From contig CACYXC010000014.1 of assembly GCA_902778285.1 (NCBI GenBank), forward strand, positions 1-58,029: DNA of 58,029 bases. Reading direction: 5' to 3'. Both the position numbers and the translations under genes were made by a program. Below the pieces are notes generated by a model. It searched no databases and had not been told where the DNA came from. It saw only the letters and a list, made by a program, of their open reading frames with translations. The DNA comes from Oscillospiraceae bacterium. GTDB lineage: Bacteria > Bacillota > Clostridia > Oscillospirales > Oscillospiraceae. Of the stretch, positions 7,590 through 15,114 are shown piece by piece; the first letter of the stretch is position 1; every line of letters begins with the position of its first letter.

Positions 7590-8798
7590 TCAGTCTCCTT
7601 TGTTCACAGAATCTACGGTGCAGTCCGCGCCGCCTTCGGCAAAGCGCAAACGCACGCGGTCTCCGGGACGCAGCTGGGATGCGGACTTGATGATCCCGCC
7701 TCTCTCGTCCTCGGCAAGGCTGTAGCCCCGCGTCAGCACGCGCAGAGGGCTCATGGCGTCGAGCGCGGCAGCCAGCCGAACGAAGGACTGCCGACCGGCG
7801 GCGGTCTTCCGCTCGGCCGCGGCAGCGAGCCTTTCGCGCATGTGGTCCAGCTCCAGACGCCGGTTGTCGATATACACGCTCGGGTCGGTCAGCACGCGCT
7901 TTTGCGCGTAGACTGACAGTCGCTGAGAGAGCTCCCTGAGCGTCTTCTGCATGGCCTGCCGTGAGCGGATGGACAGAGAGTCCAGCGTCTCGCGCATCTC
8001 GTTCTGATCCGGCACGGCGATCTCCGCCGCGTTGGAGGGCGTGGAGGCGCGCATATCGGCCACATAGTCGGATATGGTCACATCAGGCTCATGCCCCACC
8101 GCGGAGATCACGGGGATCTCGGAGGCGAAGATCGCGCGGGCCACGCGCTCGTCGTTGAAGGCCCAGAGGTCTTCGATCGAGCCGCCGCCGCGGCCGGTGA
8201 TGATCAGGTCCGCGACATGAAACTCATTGGCGTAGCGAATGGCGCCTGCGATCTCGGGCGGCGCCTCGGCACCCTGCACACGGACCGGCAGCAGCAGCAC
8301 CTTGCTCATGGGCCAGCGGTGAGACAGGATGCGGATCATGTCGTGCACCGCGGCGCCCGCAGAGGAGGTGATGATCGCGATCCTCTCCGGGAAGGCGGGC
8401 AGCTGCTTTTTATGCGAGCGGTCGAACAGACCTTCGGCAGAGAGCTTGGCCTTGAGCTGCTCGAAGGCCACCTGCAGATCGCCCATCCCCTCCGGCTGCA
8501 GCGCTGTGCAGTAGAGCTGATACGCGCCGTCGCGCGGATAGACGGACACGCGGCCGAAGGCCGTCACGCCCATGCCGCTCTCGGGACGGAAGCGCAGCTT
8601 CGAGGCGCTGCTCTTGAACATCACGCAGCGCAGGCTGCTTTCGCTGTCCTTAAGCGTGAAATAGTGGTGCCCTGAGGGATAGATCTTGTAGTTGGACAGC
8701 TCGCCGCGCACGCATATATCCGCCAGCACGGGGTCCATGTCCAGCAGGCCCTTGATGCGGTTGTTGAGCTCGGTGACGGTAAGACTCTGTCTCTCCAT
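7590..8798 (-). CDS. xseA: Exodeoxyribonuclease VII large subunit
   Basis: Catalytic subunit of exonuclease VII. An N-terminal OB-fold (about residues 1-100, with YKIYPSGHHYFTLKD) precedes the nuclease domain, which includes the GRGGGSIEDLWAFNDE motif and the AVGHEPDVTISDYVADMRASTPS segment. 402 aa, slightly shorter than the ~450 usual, the difference being in the C-terminal helical part. Sits between nusB (3 nt) and xseB. The N-terminal ATG is 4-12 nt after GGCGATGG; a clean SD is not obvious. Confidence 0.96.
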   Translation of the reverse strand: MERQSLTVTELNNRIKGLLDMDPVLADICVRGELSNYKIYPSGHHYFTLKDSESSLRCVMFKSSASKLRFRPESGMGVTAFGRVSVYPRDGAYQLYCTALQPEGMGDLQVAFEQLKAKLSAEGLFDRSHKKQLPAFPERIAIITSSAGAAVHDMIRILSHRWPMSKVLLLPVRVQGAEAPPEIAGAIRYANEFHVADLIITGRGGGSIEDLWAFNDERVARAIFASEIPVISAVGHEPDVTISDYVADMRASTPSNAAEIAVPDQNEMRETLDSLSIRSRQAMQKTLRELSQRLSVYAQKRVLTDPSVYIDNRRLELDHMRERLAAAAERKTAAGRQSFVRLAAALDAMSPLRVLTRGYSLAEDERGGIIKSASQLRPGDRVRLRFAEGGADCTVDSVNKGD

Positions 8799-8801
8799 CG
8801 C

Positions 8802-9281
8802 CTATTCCTGCCCGTCGACAGCTTCCGGGGCTGTCTCGCCCTGCTCGCCGCGCATGATGCCGCCCAGCACGCCGTTGACAAAGGCGACGGTATCCGGCTC
8901 GTCATAGCCCTTGCAGAGCTCGACTGCTTCGTTAATGGCGGCGGCGTTGGGGATGTCCTCCATATAGAGGATCTCGCACACGGCGCAGCGCAGAACGGCC
9001 AGAGCGGTACGGGAGATGCGCTCGACCCGCCAGCCGCGGGCGTAGCGCTCGATCAGCGCGTCGATCTCCTCACGATGCTCGGCGCAAAGCGAGGTCAGGC
9101 GCAGGATGTATTCCATCTGCCTTTCGTCCGGGCGTTCGCGAAACAGCTCATTTTCCTGTGCGAGGCTCTCATAGTGCTCGGGGTCGAAAAAACGCTCGGC
9201 CAGGTCGCGGGGGTCCAGATCGGCCGAGGCTGCGGCGAAGCACAGCTGGATGGCGATTTCTCTGGCAGCGGTCCTTGTCAT
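8802..9281 (-). CDS. nusB: Transcription antitermination factor NusB
   Basis: RNA-binding partner of NusE (ribosomal protein S10) in rRNA antitermination. 159 aa, all helical, starting with TRTAAREIAIQLCF and containing the conserved NAAAINEAVELCKGY and VAFVNGVLGGI helices. Second gene of the asp23-to-recN operon, 21 nt after asp23. Slightly long because of a Gln/Glu-rich tail after residue 145. Confidence 0.95.
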   Translation of the reverse strand: MTRTAAREIAIQLCFAAASADLDPRDLAERFFDPEHYESLAQENELFRERPDERQMEYILRLTSLCAEHREEIDALIERYARGWRVERISRTALAVLRCAVCEILYMEDIPNAAAINEAVELCKGYDEPDTVAFVNGVLGGIMRGEQGETAPEAVDGQE

Positions 9282-9302
9282 TGCTTGTATCCTCCGCAGT
9301 AC

Positions 9303-9665
9303 TTATTTATCGAATGCGATGCCGGAGACGTGCACGTTCACTTCCGCCTTCTCGATGCCGGTGGCGGCAGAGACAGTGTTGACGACCTTCTCCTGCACGT
9401 TCCGCGCGACGTTGACGATATTGCTGCCGTAGGCGACGGTGATGATGGTGTCGACGATCACCCTGTCGTTGGCAAACTGCACCTTGACGCCCTTGGTCAA
9501 GGTCTTGATTCCGATGAGTTCGGCGATCTCGGCACCCGCGGTGTTCGACAGGCCGGCGACGCCCTCCACCTCAATAATGGCGGAGCGGACCATAGCGGCG
9601 ATCACATCCTCCGAAATATTGATGCTGCCGTTTTCTTCCTGGCAGGTGATGTAGTTTTCAGGCAT
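9303..9665 (-). CDS. Asp23/Gls24 family envelope stress protein
   Basis: 120-aa member of the Asp23/Gls24 family (YqhY-like), which is found next to nusB in most Firmicutes and is linked to envelope stress and acetyl-CoA carboxylase activity. Family features visible are the GSINISEDVIAAMVRSAI start, the VEGVAGLSN segment, a VKVQFANDRVIVDTIITVAYG strand region (shown here by its first and last residues) and the VVNTVSAATGI helix. Strong SD AGGAGG before the ATG. First gene of its operon, 103 nt downstream of the spoIIIAH terminator, with a possible extended -10 (TGGTAAAAT) upstream. Confidence 0.93.
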   Translation of the reverse strand: MPENYITCQEENGSINISEDVIAAMVRSAIIEVEGVAGLSNTAGAEIAELIGIKTLTKGVKVQFANDRVIVDTIITVAYGSNIVNVARNVQEKVVNTVSAATGIEKAEVNVHVSGIAFDK

Positions 9666-9761
9666 GACAGATCCTCCTATGTTTAGTCAGAGTATTTTAC
9701 CACGCCGCTGTGAAAAAAGAAAGACTTTATGCATAAAGATTTGAATATTTTCATTTTAGTC

Positions 9762-9799
9762 AAAAAAAGCCCCCTCGGATTATCTCGATCCGAAGGGGC
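9762..9799 (-). terminator. Rho-independent terminator of the spoIIIA operon
   Basis: 12-bp stem 9788-9799 with 9769-9780 (one mismatch) and a 7-nt loop, followed on the minus strand by seven T residues (9762-9768). It begins 7 nt after the spoIIIAH stop codon and separates the sporulation operon from the asp23 operon. Confidence 0.92.
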
Positions 9800-9806
9800 A
9801 AAGCCT

Positions 9807-10346
9807 TTATGCGCGTACCTCGATGATATTCAGCTGGGATGCGGCGTACTCGGTCTCGCTGCAGATGATGTCCGTGATGCGGGCGACCGCCTCCTCGCTC
9901 AAGCCCTCGCTCGGAGCGGGGACCGCCACCGTCACGGAGTCGTTGCCGATGTAGACCACGCAGTCCGCAAAATCCTTGGCGATCAGGAGGTTCTCGATCT
10001 GTGCCTCCTTCATCGAGCAGGTCGCCATGGCCGAGATGGCGCTCATCGCGCTGTCGATCGTCTCCTGCGAGGCGGTCTCCGCTGTCGCCGCGGTCTGCAG
10101 CAGCTGCAGCGCCTCGTCACGGGAGACCTGCCGCGTCAGCCGCGCCTCGGCAAAATACTCCGAAGCGGCGAGCGCGGCCTTGCCGAACTCCCCGGCGCTG
10201 GCCTTGGTCATGGCCGCGTCCTCGGCAATCACCATTTCCGCATCGGGCGTGCCCCAGCGTCTGTTGTAGGACCAGTTGAGCGCCACCGCGGCGCAGACGA
10301 AGACCAGCACCGCCATCATCGTCAGGTTTCGTTTTCGATTCTTCAT
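9807..10346 (-). CDS. spoIIIAH: Stage III sporulation protein AH
   Basis: Mother-cell membrane protein whose periplasmic domain binds forespore SpoIIQ across the intermembrane space, forming the feeding-tube channel. One N-terminal TM helix (about residues 9-26), then a helical linker and the EscJ-like ring-building domain, ending EYAASQLNIIEV. 179 aa, somewhat shorter than Bacillus (218 aa), mainly in the linker. Last gene of the operon, 12 nt after spoIIIAG. No SpoIIQ or LytM-domain partner is in the window. Confidence 0.93.
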   Translation of the reverse strand: MKNRKRNLTMMAVLVFVCAAVALNWSYNRRWGTPDAEMVIAEDAAMTKASAGEFGKAALAASEYFAEARLTRQVSRDEALQLLQTAATAETASQETIDSAMSAISAMATCSMKEAQIENLLIAKDFADCVVYIGNDSVTVAVPAPSEGLSEEAVARITDIICSETEYAASQLNIIEVRA

Positions 10347-10358
10347 GGAATGCCTCCC

Positions 10359-10691
10359 CTATCCTTTCCCTGCCATTTTCAGTATCGTTATGCGATCCGA
10401 CGCAAAGCCCGTGTAGGAACGGACCGCCTGCAGCAGCGAGAGCCTGACAAGCGGTTCCTCTGCGCCCTCGCAGACGATGACCGCGCCGTGCTCCGTCAGC
10501 GCGACGGCGCAGTCCCCCACGCCCTCGGCACGGCTCAGCAGCTGTGAAAACGTGTCGCCCTCCACCGTCGTCTCAGGCGTAGGCGAGCGGATCCCGCCCG
10601 GCAGAAGCAGCAGCATCACACCGAGCAGCAGGATCAGCAGAGGGTATTTATACGCTTCCAGTTTATGGAGGATCTCTTTGGTCTTCATCAT
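10359..10691 (-). CDS. spoIIIAG: Stage III sporulation protein AG, minimal form
   Basis: Ring-forming component of the SpoIIIA channel. One TM helix at about residues 17-33, then a single ring-building fold running from FSQLLSRAEGVGDCAVALTE through VIVCEGAEEPLVRLSLLQAV to ITILKM. At 110 aa it is half the Bacillus length (229 aa). The missing part is the beta-rich insertion that in Bacillus sits between the first strand (ending here at ALTE) and VIVCEGA; only a few residues join them. Starts inside the end of spoIIIAF (29-nt overlap). Either of two adjacent ATGs may be used. Gene identity is secure from order and the C-terminal motif. Confidence 0.9.
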   Translation of the reverse strand: MMKTKEILHKLEAYKYPLLILLLGVMLLLLPGGIRSPTPETTVEGDTFSQLLSRAEGVGDCAVALTEHGAVIVCEGAEEPLVRLSLLQAVRSYTGFASDRITILKMAGKG

Positions 10692-11163
10692 CGTCTACCC
10701 ACCGCAGCCTCTCTCCGCTCAGGCCGAGCTCGGCCCGCAGCTCACCCAGCAGACGCGCCTTCGCGTCCGCATCTCCCGTGCCGAATAGCTTTACCTCGTC
10801 CGGCAGCCAGAACCCCTCCGTCTCCCAGCGCAGCGTGATCTCCGTGCGCTCAACGCGCAGGCCCTTCTCCCCGGCTTTGTTCTGAATGTATGCAGCCAGC
10901 TCCTCCTCTATGACAAGCCGGTCCAATCTCTGGCGCGCCTCCCCCGCACTCAAAGAAAAGCGCTGTTCGTTTTCCCGAACACGGGCCGTCTCAACATGCA
11001 GAGTGTCCTTGTCAAAGCCCTCGACGACGCCAAGGAGGGCGATCAGCAGCACCGCCGTCACCAGCACGTTCATCACCCGTCGAACAGAGCCGTCCGGCGC
11101 AAGGCGCAGCGCGGCGCCGCAGAATACGGCAAGCACGCAGAGCTCCCGAAGTGCCTGATTCAT
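10663..11163 (-). CDS. spoIIIAF: Stage III sporulation protein AF
   Basis: Membrane component of the SpoIIIA complex in the engulfing mother-cell membrane. Two TM helices near residues 6-22 and 31-47 (VMNVLVTAVLLIALLG), then a soluble domain. The start ATG at 11163 overlaps the spoIIIAE stop as ATGA; the longer open frame upstream is only the shadow of spoIIIAE. 166 aa. Weakly conserved family, so identity rests on topology and position between AE and AG. Confidence 0.9.
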   Translation of the reverse strand: MNQALRELCVLAVFCGAALRLAPDGSVRRVMNVLVTAVLLIALLGVVEGFDKDTLHVETARVRENEQRFSLSAGEARQRLDRLVIEEELAAYIQNKAGEKGLRVERTEITLRWETEGFWLPDEVKLFGTGDADAKARLLGELRAELGLSGERLRWVDDDEDQRDPP

Positions 11164-12269
11164 CCGCTCACCGCCTTTACCCCCGCCATCAGAGAGAAAA
11201 AGAGCATCACCGCGCAGCTCCCGACGAGACCCAGCAGCAGCGCAAATACACCGACACAGTCGTCCAGAAAACGCGCAAGCGCACCGCCGGGCAGGAGCTC
11301 CGCCAGCGTGCCGACAGCGCGCAGGAGCAGAAGCTTTATCAGCAGGAAGACGAGCGGCCCCGCGCAGATGACGATAACGGCCGTGAGGCAGATGGCCCCG
11401 GCAGCATTCCGGATCACACCCGCGGCGGAAACGAGCGCCGCCGCCGAATCCGATATTATACCGCCCACCACCGGCAGCACGCCGGAGAGGACGCTTCGCG
11501 CCGCCTTGACGGCGAGCGCATCCGTACTCGCGGCAACCAGGCCCGACAGTCCGATATACAGGCAAAATACCGTGGTCAGCAAGCCAAGGACCGCGGTCGC
11601 CGCACGGCGGATCAGACGCTGCACCCCGCGCAGCAGCGGGTTTTCGCAGATGCAGAGCGTGAGCGACAGCGCCAGATACGCGTAGATAACGGGCAGCACG
11701 AGCGAGCGCGACACCGTCATCAGCACTTCCATCGCAAGGGAGCTTGCGGCATAGCGGATCGGCGCGGAGCTCACCGCGCCGGCGGCCGCGGCTGCGGTGT
11801 ACAGGACCGGAAGCGCCGCACGCGAATAATCCGAGAGCCGATTCAGAGCCTCCGTCGCCTGGGCGATGCCGCTGTCCCAGTCCCCTGCGGCAAAGAACGC
11901 GGCGCAGCAGCAGGCGGCAAGCGTGATCCCATCACGCGCGGTCCTGCTGTCGCACAGAGCGTCGCTCAAAGCGCAGAAGAAAATCAGGACGAGCAGACGC
12001 AGGGCGAAGGAAAACTGTTCACGCAGCTCGTTTCTCGAGCTCTGGAGCACATGCTCCCACAAGCGCGCAAGCGCGCCTTGCGCGTCATACCCAAACTGCG
12101 CGTCCGTGTCGCCGAGGATTAGCCGCTCCTCCTCGCTCAGCCCCTTTGTCAGGTCCTGCGTACCGGCGGCCTCCGCCGTTGTTTCCAACAGGCTGTCTGC
12201 ATAAGCCGGGCAGGAAGCGGCGGCGAGAACGATAATAAAGCAGAGGATAAAGGACAGGAATCTCTTCAC
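11160..12269 (-). CDS. spoIIIAE: Stage III sporulation protein AE
   Basis: Large polytopic protein of the SpoIIIA channel, required for sigma-G activity. A signal sequence (VKRFLSFILCFIIVLAAAS) is followed by a short soluble domain and about six to eight TM helices. The GTG at 12269 is chosen because it overlaps the spoIIIAD stop (GTGA) and has CGGAG 8 nt upstream; the ~50 extra N-terminal residues of the longer frame overlap spoIIIAD and lack sense. 369 aa, near the usual 390-400. Confidence 0.93.
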   Translation of the reverse strand: MKRFLSFILCFIIVLAAASCPAYADSLLETTAEAAGTQDLTKGLSEEERLILGDTDAQFGYDAQGALARLWEHVLQSSRNELREQFSFALRLLVLIFFCALSDALCDSRTARDGITLAACCCAAFFAAGDWDSGIAQATEALNRLSDYSRAALPVLYTAAAAAGAVSSAPIRYAASSLAMEVLMTVSRSLVLPVIYAYLALSLTLCICENPLLRGVQRLIRRAATAVLGLLTTVFCLYIGLSGLVAASTDALAVKAARSVLSGVLPVVGGIISDSAAALVSAAGVIRNAAGAICLTAVIVICAGPLVFLLIKLLLLRAVGTLAELLPGGALARFLDDCVGVFALLLGLVGSCAVMLFFSLMAGVKAVSG

Positions 12270-12652
12270 AGCAGTGCTCCGATCCGCTTGAGCAGCGACA
12301 GGATCAGCGGCAGGCTGATCCCCAGCGCACACAAGGCCCCGGCGAGCTCTACTGCCGCGGCAAGGGCGTTCTGAGAGGCGTCGCGGCACAGCTCCGCGCC
12401 GATGCGCGTGACGATCGCGCAGGCGAGGCACTTGAGCACCGGCAGCAGCAGCGTCTCGCCTCCGCCGAGCGAGCTGCGCACCGCGCCCGTCAGTTCGCGA
12501 AAGCCATCGGCGAAGCGCAGGGCCGACATAAGGGACACGGCGATCGCCGCCATGCTCAGCAGGCTTGTCAGCTCTGCGTTTTTGCGGCGCAGCAGCAGGC
12601 CCATGACCGCCGCCGTCAACGACAGGGCGGTGATGCGAAACAGCGTCTCCAT
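12266..12652 (-). CDS. spoIIIAD: Stage III sporulation protein AD
   Basis: Small integral membrane component of the SpoIIIA apparatus, 128 aa with four predicted TM helices and the conserved central segment KCLACAIVTRIGAELCRDA. Two nucleotides separate it from spoIIIAC, and its stop overlaps the spoIIIAE GTG, so translation is coupled along the operon. Confidence 0.94.
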   Translation of the reverse strand: METLFRITALSLTAAVMGLLLRRKNAELTSLLSMAAIAVSLMSALRFADGFRELTGAVRSSLGGGETLLLPVLKCLACAIVTRIGAELCRDASQNALAAAVELAGALCALGISLPLILSLLKRIGALL

Positions 12653-12654
12653 CG

Positions 12655-12849
12655 CTACAGACCGAAAAGCGTCTTGATGAGTGTGAACAGCTCGCTGATC
12701 TTCTGCACCACGATCATCAATACGACGACCAACGCCGCGATCGTCGTCATCATCGCCTGCTCCTCGCGCCCGGAGCGGGTCAGCAGGATATTGAGCACCG
12801 CGACCAGGATCCCGACGGCGGCAATGCGAAAAATCAGATCTACATCCAT
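12655..12849 (-). CDS. spoIIIAC: Stage III sporulation protein AC
   Basis: 64-aa protein with two TM helices (about residues 4-22 and 31-50), starting MDVDLIFRIAAVGILVAVLN and containing the family motif SGREEQAMM between the helices. Length and motif match SpoIIIAC exactly. 7 nt after spoIIIAB. Confidence 0.95.
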   Translation of the reverse strand: MDVDLIFRIAAVGILVAVLNILLTRSGREEQAMMTTIAALVVVLMIVVQKISELFTLIKTLFGL

Positions 12850-12856
12850 GTCATCC

Positions 12857-13369
12857 TCAAAGCAGTATGATCAGCAGAAAAAGGCCGCATGCGGCTGACA
12901 GTCCCCAGACCAGGCGCGCGTCGTCCGGCAGCTTGCGCCTCGCCTGCTCCAAATGGTCATCGAGCAGCTTACGGCAGCGCGACAGGGAGGCCAGCTGCAT
13001 GTCCAGCGGGTAGCGGCCGAGCACGGCGCCGAGCTCACGCACGGCGCATATTTCCGAGTCGTTCAGTGCACAGAGCTCCCCCTCCATCGCCTCACACCAA
13101 AGCTGGCGAAAGCTGCGCTCGCCGAGCTCCGGGATCATTTCTGACAGAGCGGAGAAGAAAGCGCCAGCCGCGCCTTCCTCCCCGGCGAGCAGCGCGGCGA
13201 GCGCGGGCAGAGAGGCGTTTTTCCCCGTGAGTTCAGCCTCCAGACGTGACAGCGCTCTCGACAGACCCGACAGGCACACGATCCTGCGTCTCTGACCACG
13301 CTGCCAGACGGCCCCTCCGAGCAGGCTTCCGAGCAGGACCAGCAGCGCTGCGGCGGTCCTCATGTGCAA
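12857..13369 (-). CDS. spoIIIAB: Stage III sporulation protein AB
   Basis: 170-aa protein related to type II secretion GspF domains, anchored by an N-terminal helix (residues 5-21) and a C-terminal helix (LSAACGLFLLIILL). The middle is helical with the family-like LDDHLEQARRKLPDDARLVWGLSAA. Overlaps the end of spoIIIAA by 10 nt. Works with SpoIIIAA at the base of the channel. Confidence 0.92.
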   Translation of the reverse strand: MHMRTAAALLVLLGSLLGGAVWQRGQRRRIVCLSGLSRALSRLEAELTGKNASLPALAALLAGEEGAAGAFFSALSEMIPELGERSFRQLWCEAMEGELCALNDSEICAVRELGAVLGRYPLDMQLASLSRCRKLLDDHLEQARRKLPDDARLVWGLSAACGLFLLIILL

Positions 13370-14220
13370 AGCTCCCGCAGCCGATAGCGCCGCGCGCTCC
13401 CCTGCCCCTCGATACAGACCGCAAGCTGAAAGATCCCTGTATCCAGCAGCTCGCGATAGAGCGGACGCAGGCGCATCCTGTCCGGGTCGGCCGCGTGGGC
13501 AGTCGCAAGGATGCCCACCCCGCAGCCCGCAAGCTCGATCACTGCCTCCAGATCCTCCCGCCGGGTGATCTCGTCCATGGCTACCAGCTGCGGGTTGAGT
13601 GAGCGCAGCAGGAGCATCGCGCCCTCGGCCTTGGAGACGCCGGTCAGCACGTCGCTCCGGCAGCCGAGGTCGAAGCCCGGGGAAGCGTCGCCCGCAGCCG
13701 AGAGCTCAAAGCGTTCGTCCACTACGCCGATGCGTACGCCGCCGTCGGAGAGGCGGCGGATCATCTCGCGCAGGAGCGTGGTCTTCCCGCCGCCCGGGGC
13801 GGACAGGATCAGGGTCCCGCCCGCGGCGTTTTCCCGCACAGCGGGCAGGAGCTCCTTCCCGATGCCGCGGCATTCCCGCGGGATGCGCAGCGCGAGCGAT
13901 GAAAAGCTCTGAAAGCCGCGTCTTTCCCCCGGCAGCATGCGCCCGCACACGCCGATACGCAGACCCTTCGCGCTGAGATAACCGCCGCGCAGCTCGTCCT
14001 CCACCGTGTGCAGCGACGCGCCGCTCGCCTTTTCCAGCACAAGCAGCAGATCCTCCTGCCTGCAGAGCCGCTCGGAGAAGGGCCGTTCTCTTCCGTCGCA
14101 CAGCAGCGTCGGGGCACGGCCGCAGCGCAGGCGGATCTCTTCGACCCCGAGTTCGCCGGGACAAAGGGCCTGTCTGTAATCGCCCGGCAGCAGCGCCGCC
14201 GCCCTCATCAAAGCGTCCAT
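13360..14220 (-). CDS. spoIIIAA: Stage III sporulation protein AA (secretion-type ATPase)
   Basis: Cytosolic ATPase related to PilB/VirB11 that is thought to power the SpoIIIA channel in the mother cell. Walker A APGGGKTTLLREM near residue 138, then VVDERFELSA and the Walker B-like LVAMDEITRREDLEAV. About 286 aa. The ATG at 14220 (MDALMRAAALL) is preferred over the upstream TTG at 14241 since that TTG falls within the putative sigma-E -10 box and the ATG has GGGAAGTGAG in front. First gene of the eight-gene operon. Confidence 0.94.
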   Translation of the reverse strand: MDALMRAAALLPGDYRQALCPGELGVEEIRLRCGRAPTLLCDGRERPFSERLCRQEDLLLVLEKASGASLHTVEDELRGGYLSAKGLRIGVCGRMLPGERRGFQSFSSLALRIPRECRGIGKELLPAVRENAAGGTLILSAPGGGKTTLLREMIRRLSDGGVRIGVVDERFELSAAGDASPGFDLGCRSDVLTGVSKAEGAMLLLRSLNPQLVAMDEITRREDLEAVIELAGCGVGILATAHAADPDRMRLRPLYRELLDTGIFQLAVCIEGQGSARRYRLRELCT

Positions 14221-14239
14221 CGTCTCACTTCCCGTGAAC

Positions 14240-14267
14240 AATCTATGCGGAGGGACAGGAATTATTC
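14240..14267 (-). promoter_or_regulatory. Sigma-E-like promoter of spoIIIA
   Basis: On the minus strand GAATAAT (14261-14267) and CATAGATT (14240-14247) lie 13 nt apart. They match the sigma-E consensus KMATATT and CATACAMT at most positions; the spacer is 1-2 nt shorter than usual. Position directly in front of spoIIIAA and the known sigma-E control of this operon in Bacillus support the call. Confidence 0.6.
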
Positions 14268-14296
14268 TTGCAACTTGACGGGCCCTGTGCTACAAT
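14268..14296 (+). promoter_or_regulatory. Sigma-A promoter of the 14331 gene
   Basis: TTGCAA (14268-14273), 17-nt spacer, TACAAT (14291-14296) on the plus strand. It lies back to back with, and partly touches, the sigma-E-like promoter of spoIIIA on the other strand. Confidence 0.65.
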
Positions 14297-14330
14297 ATGA
14301 GTCGATTTCGGCACGGAGGTACTGTCATTT

Positions 14331-14807
14331 ATGGAAATGAAAATCATGCTCACCGGCGCCATCTTCCTCGGCGGCTGGCTCTGGGCTTATCTGTTTGTCC
14401 GTCAGCTCATGTTCAATTTTGCCGTGGCCTATCCCCTCATCCGCAATATGAACGCTCTGCGGGAGGATCTGATTGCCATCGGTGCAAAGCGATACACCAC
14501 AATCTCGGTGATCACCTGCGGCTTCGCGGCCGCGGCGATCCTGGCCGTGGTCATGATCTTCTGCCCGCTGTATCTGAAGATCGGCTTCGGCGTCGGCGCG
14601 CTGCTTGCGATCATCCTGCTGATCCCCCGCGTTACGCCGAAGAGCCGCGATATGTTCGACAGCTTCTGCGTTACTTATTACCGCTTCGTACCGGACGACG
14701 AGCTGCGTACGGCGATGTACAACAAGAAAACCGGGCAGATCAAGAGCCGCCTGAAGGCCATGGAGATCGGCGGCAGCTTCGTTCCGGAATTCAAAGAGAA
14801 GAAATAA
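14331..14807 (+). CDS. Hypothetical small membrane protein
   Basis: Not recognised. 158 aa with three predicted TM helices (about residues 6-24, 58-79 and 81-98) and a charged cytoplasmic tail rich in Lys/Arg ending EFKEKK. GGAGG lies 11 nt before the ATG and a good sigma-A promoter is upstream, so it is probably expressed in vegetative cells. It is the only complete protein gene on the plus strand, divergent from spoIIIAA and convergent with the MATE gene. Base composition resembles its neighbours, so there is no sign of recent transfer. Confidence 0.8.
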   Translation: MEMKIMLTGAIFLGGWLWAYLFVRQLMFNFAVAYPLIRNMNALREDLIAIGAKRYTTISVITCGFAAAAILAVVMIFCPLYLKIGFGVGALLAIILLIPRVTPKSRDMFDSFCVTYYRFVPDDELRTAMYNKKTGQIKSRLKAMEIGGSFVPEFKEKK

Positions 14808-14820
14808 ACGTATAGAATCT

Positions 14821-15100
14821 AAACGACCGACAGTCCAATAGGACCGTCGGTCGTTTCAGCTTGTCAAAAAAGTCCTTCGGCCTTTCTTGACTGCGCTTCT
14901 GCCGCCGCGCATTTTGACAGTCGTCAAAATGCGATTACCGAAAAAAGGCTGCTATGACAGCCTTTTTCAAACGGCGTCTGATTGTATTCGAGGCGGGCCT
15001 TGCCCCCTCGAGCTCCCCCGCTGCTCTGTCAGTTGACATGGCAGCATAGTTTTTCGATAGTCTCAAACGACCGACAGTCCAATAGGACCGTCGGTCGTTT
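14821..15100. repeat. Hairpin array W bracketed by two identical 36-nt hairpins
   Basis: Between the convergent 14331 gene and the MATE gene. The same 36-nt inverted repeat (AAACGACCGACAGTCC, AATA loop, complementary arm with one mismatch) occurs at 14821-14856 and 15065-15100 in direct orientation, base for base the same. Between them are a TTC-loop hairpin around 14862-14890, a perfect 10-bp stem 14909-14918/14923-14932 (GCATTTTGAC), and a perfect 10-bp stem with A/T flanks 14942-14951/14958-14967 that could end transcription from either side. No gene is evident. Each outer hairpin may act as a terminator of the neighbouring gene. Confidence 0.8.
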
Positions 15101-15114
15101 TCATATTCGGCTGT

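Noticed and set aside
10663-11565. 300-codon version of SpoIIIAF
   Set aside because: The first ~134 codons are the spoIIIAE shadow; the ATG at 11163 with ATGA overlap is the real start.
14221-14241. TTG start for SpoIIIAA at 14241
   Set aside because: It falls in the putative sigma-E -10 box, so it would not be in the transcript.
14821-15100. CRISPR array in the repeated-hairpin regions
   Set aside because: Only two copies of each bracketing hairpin, no regular spacers and no cas genes.
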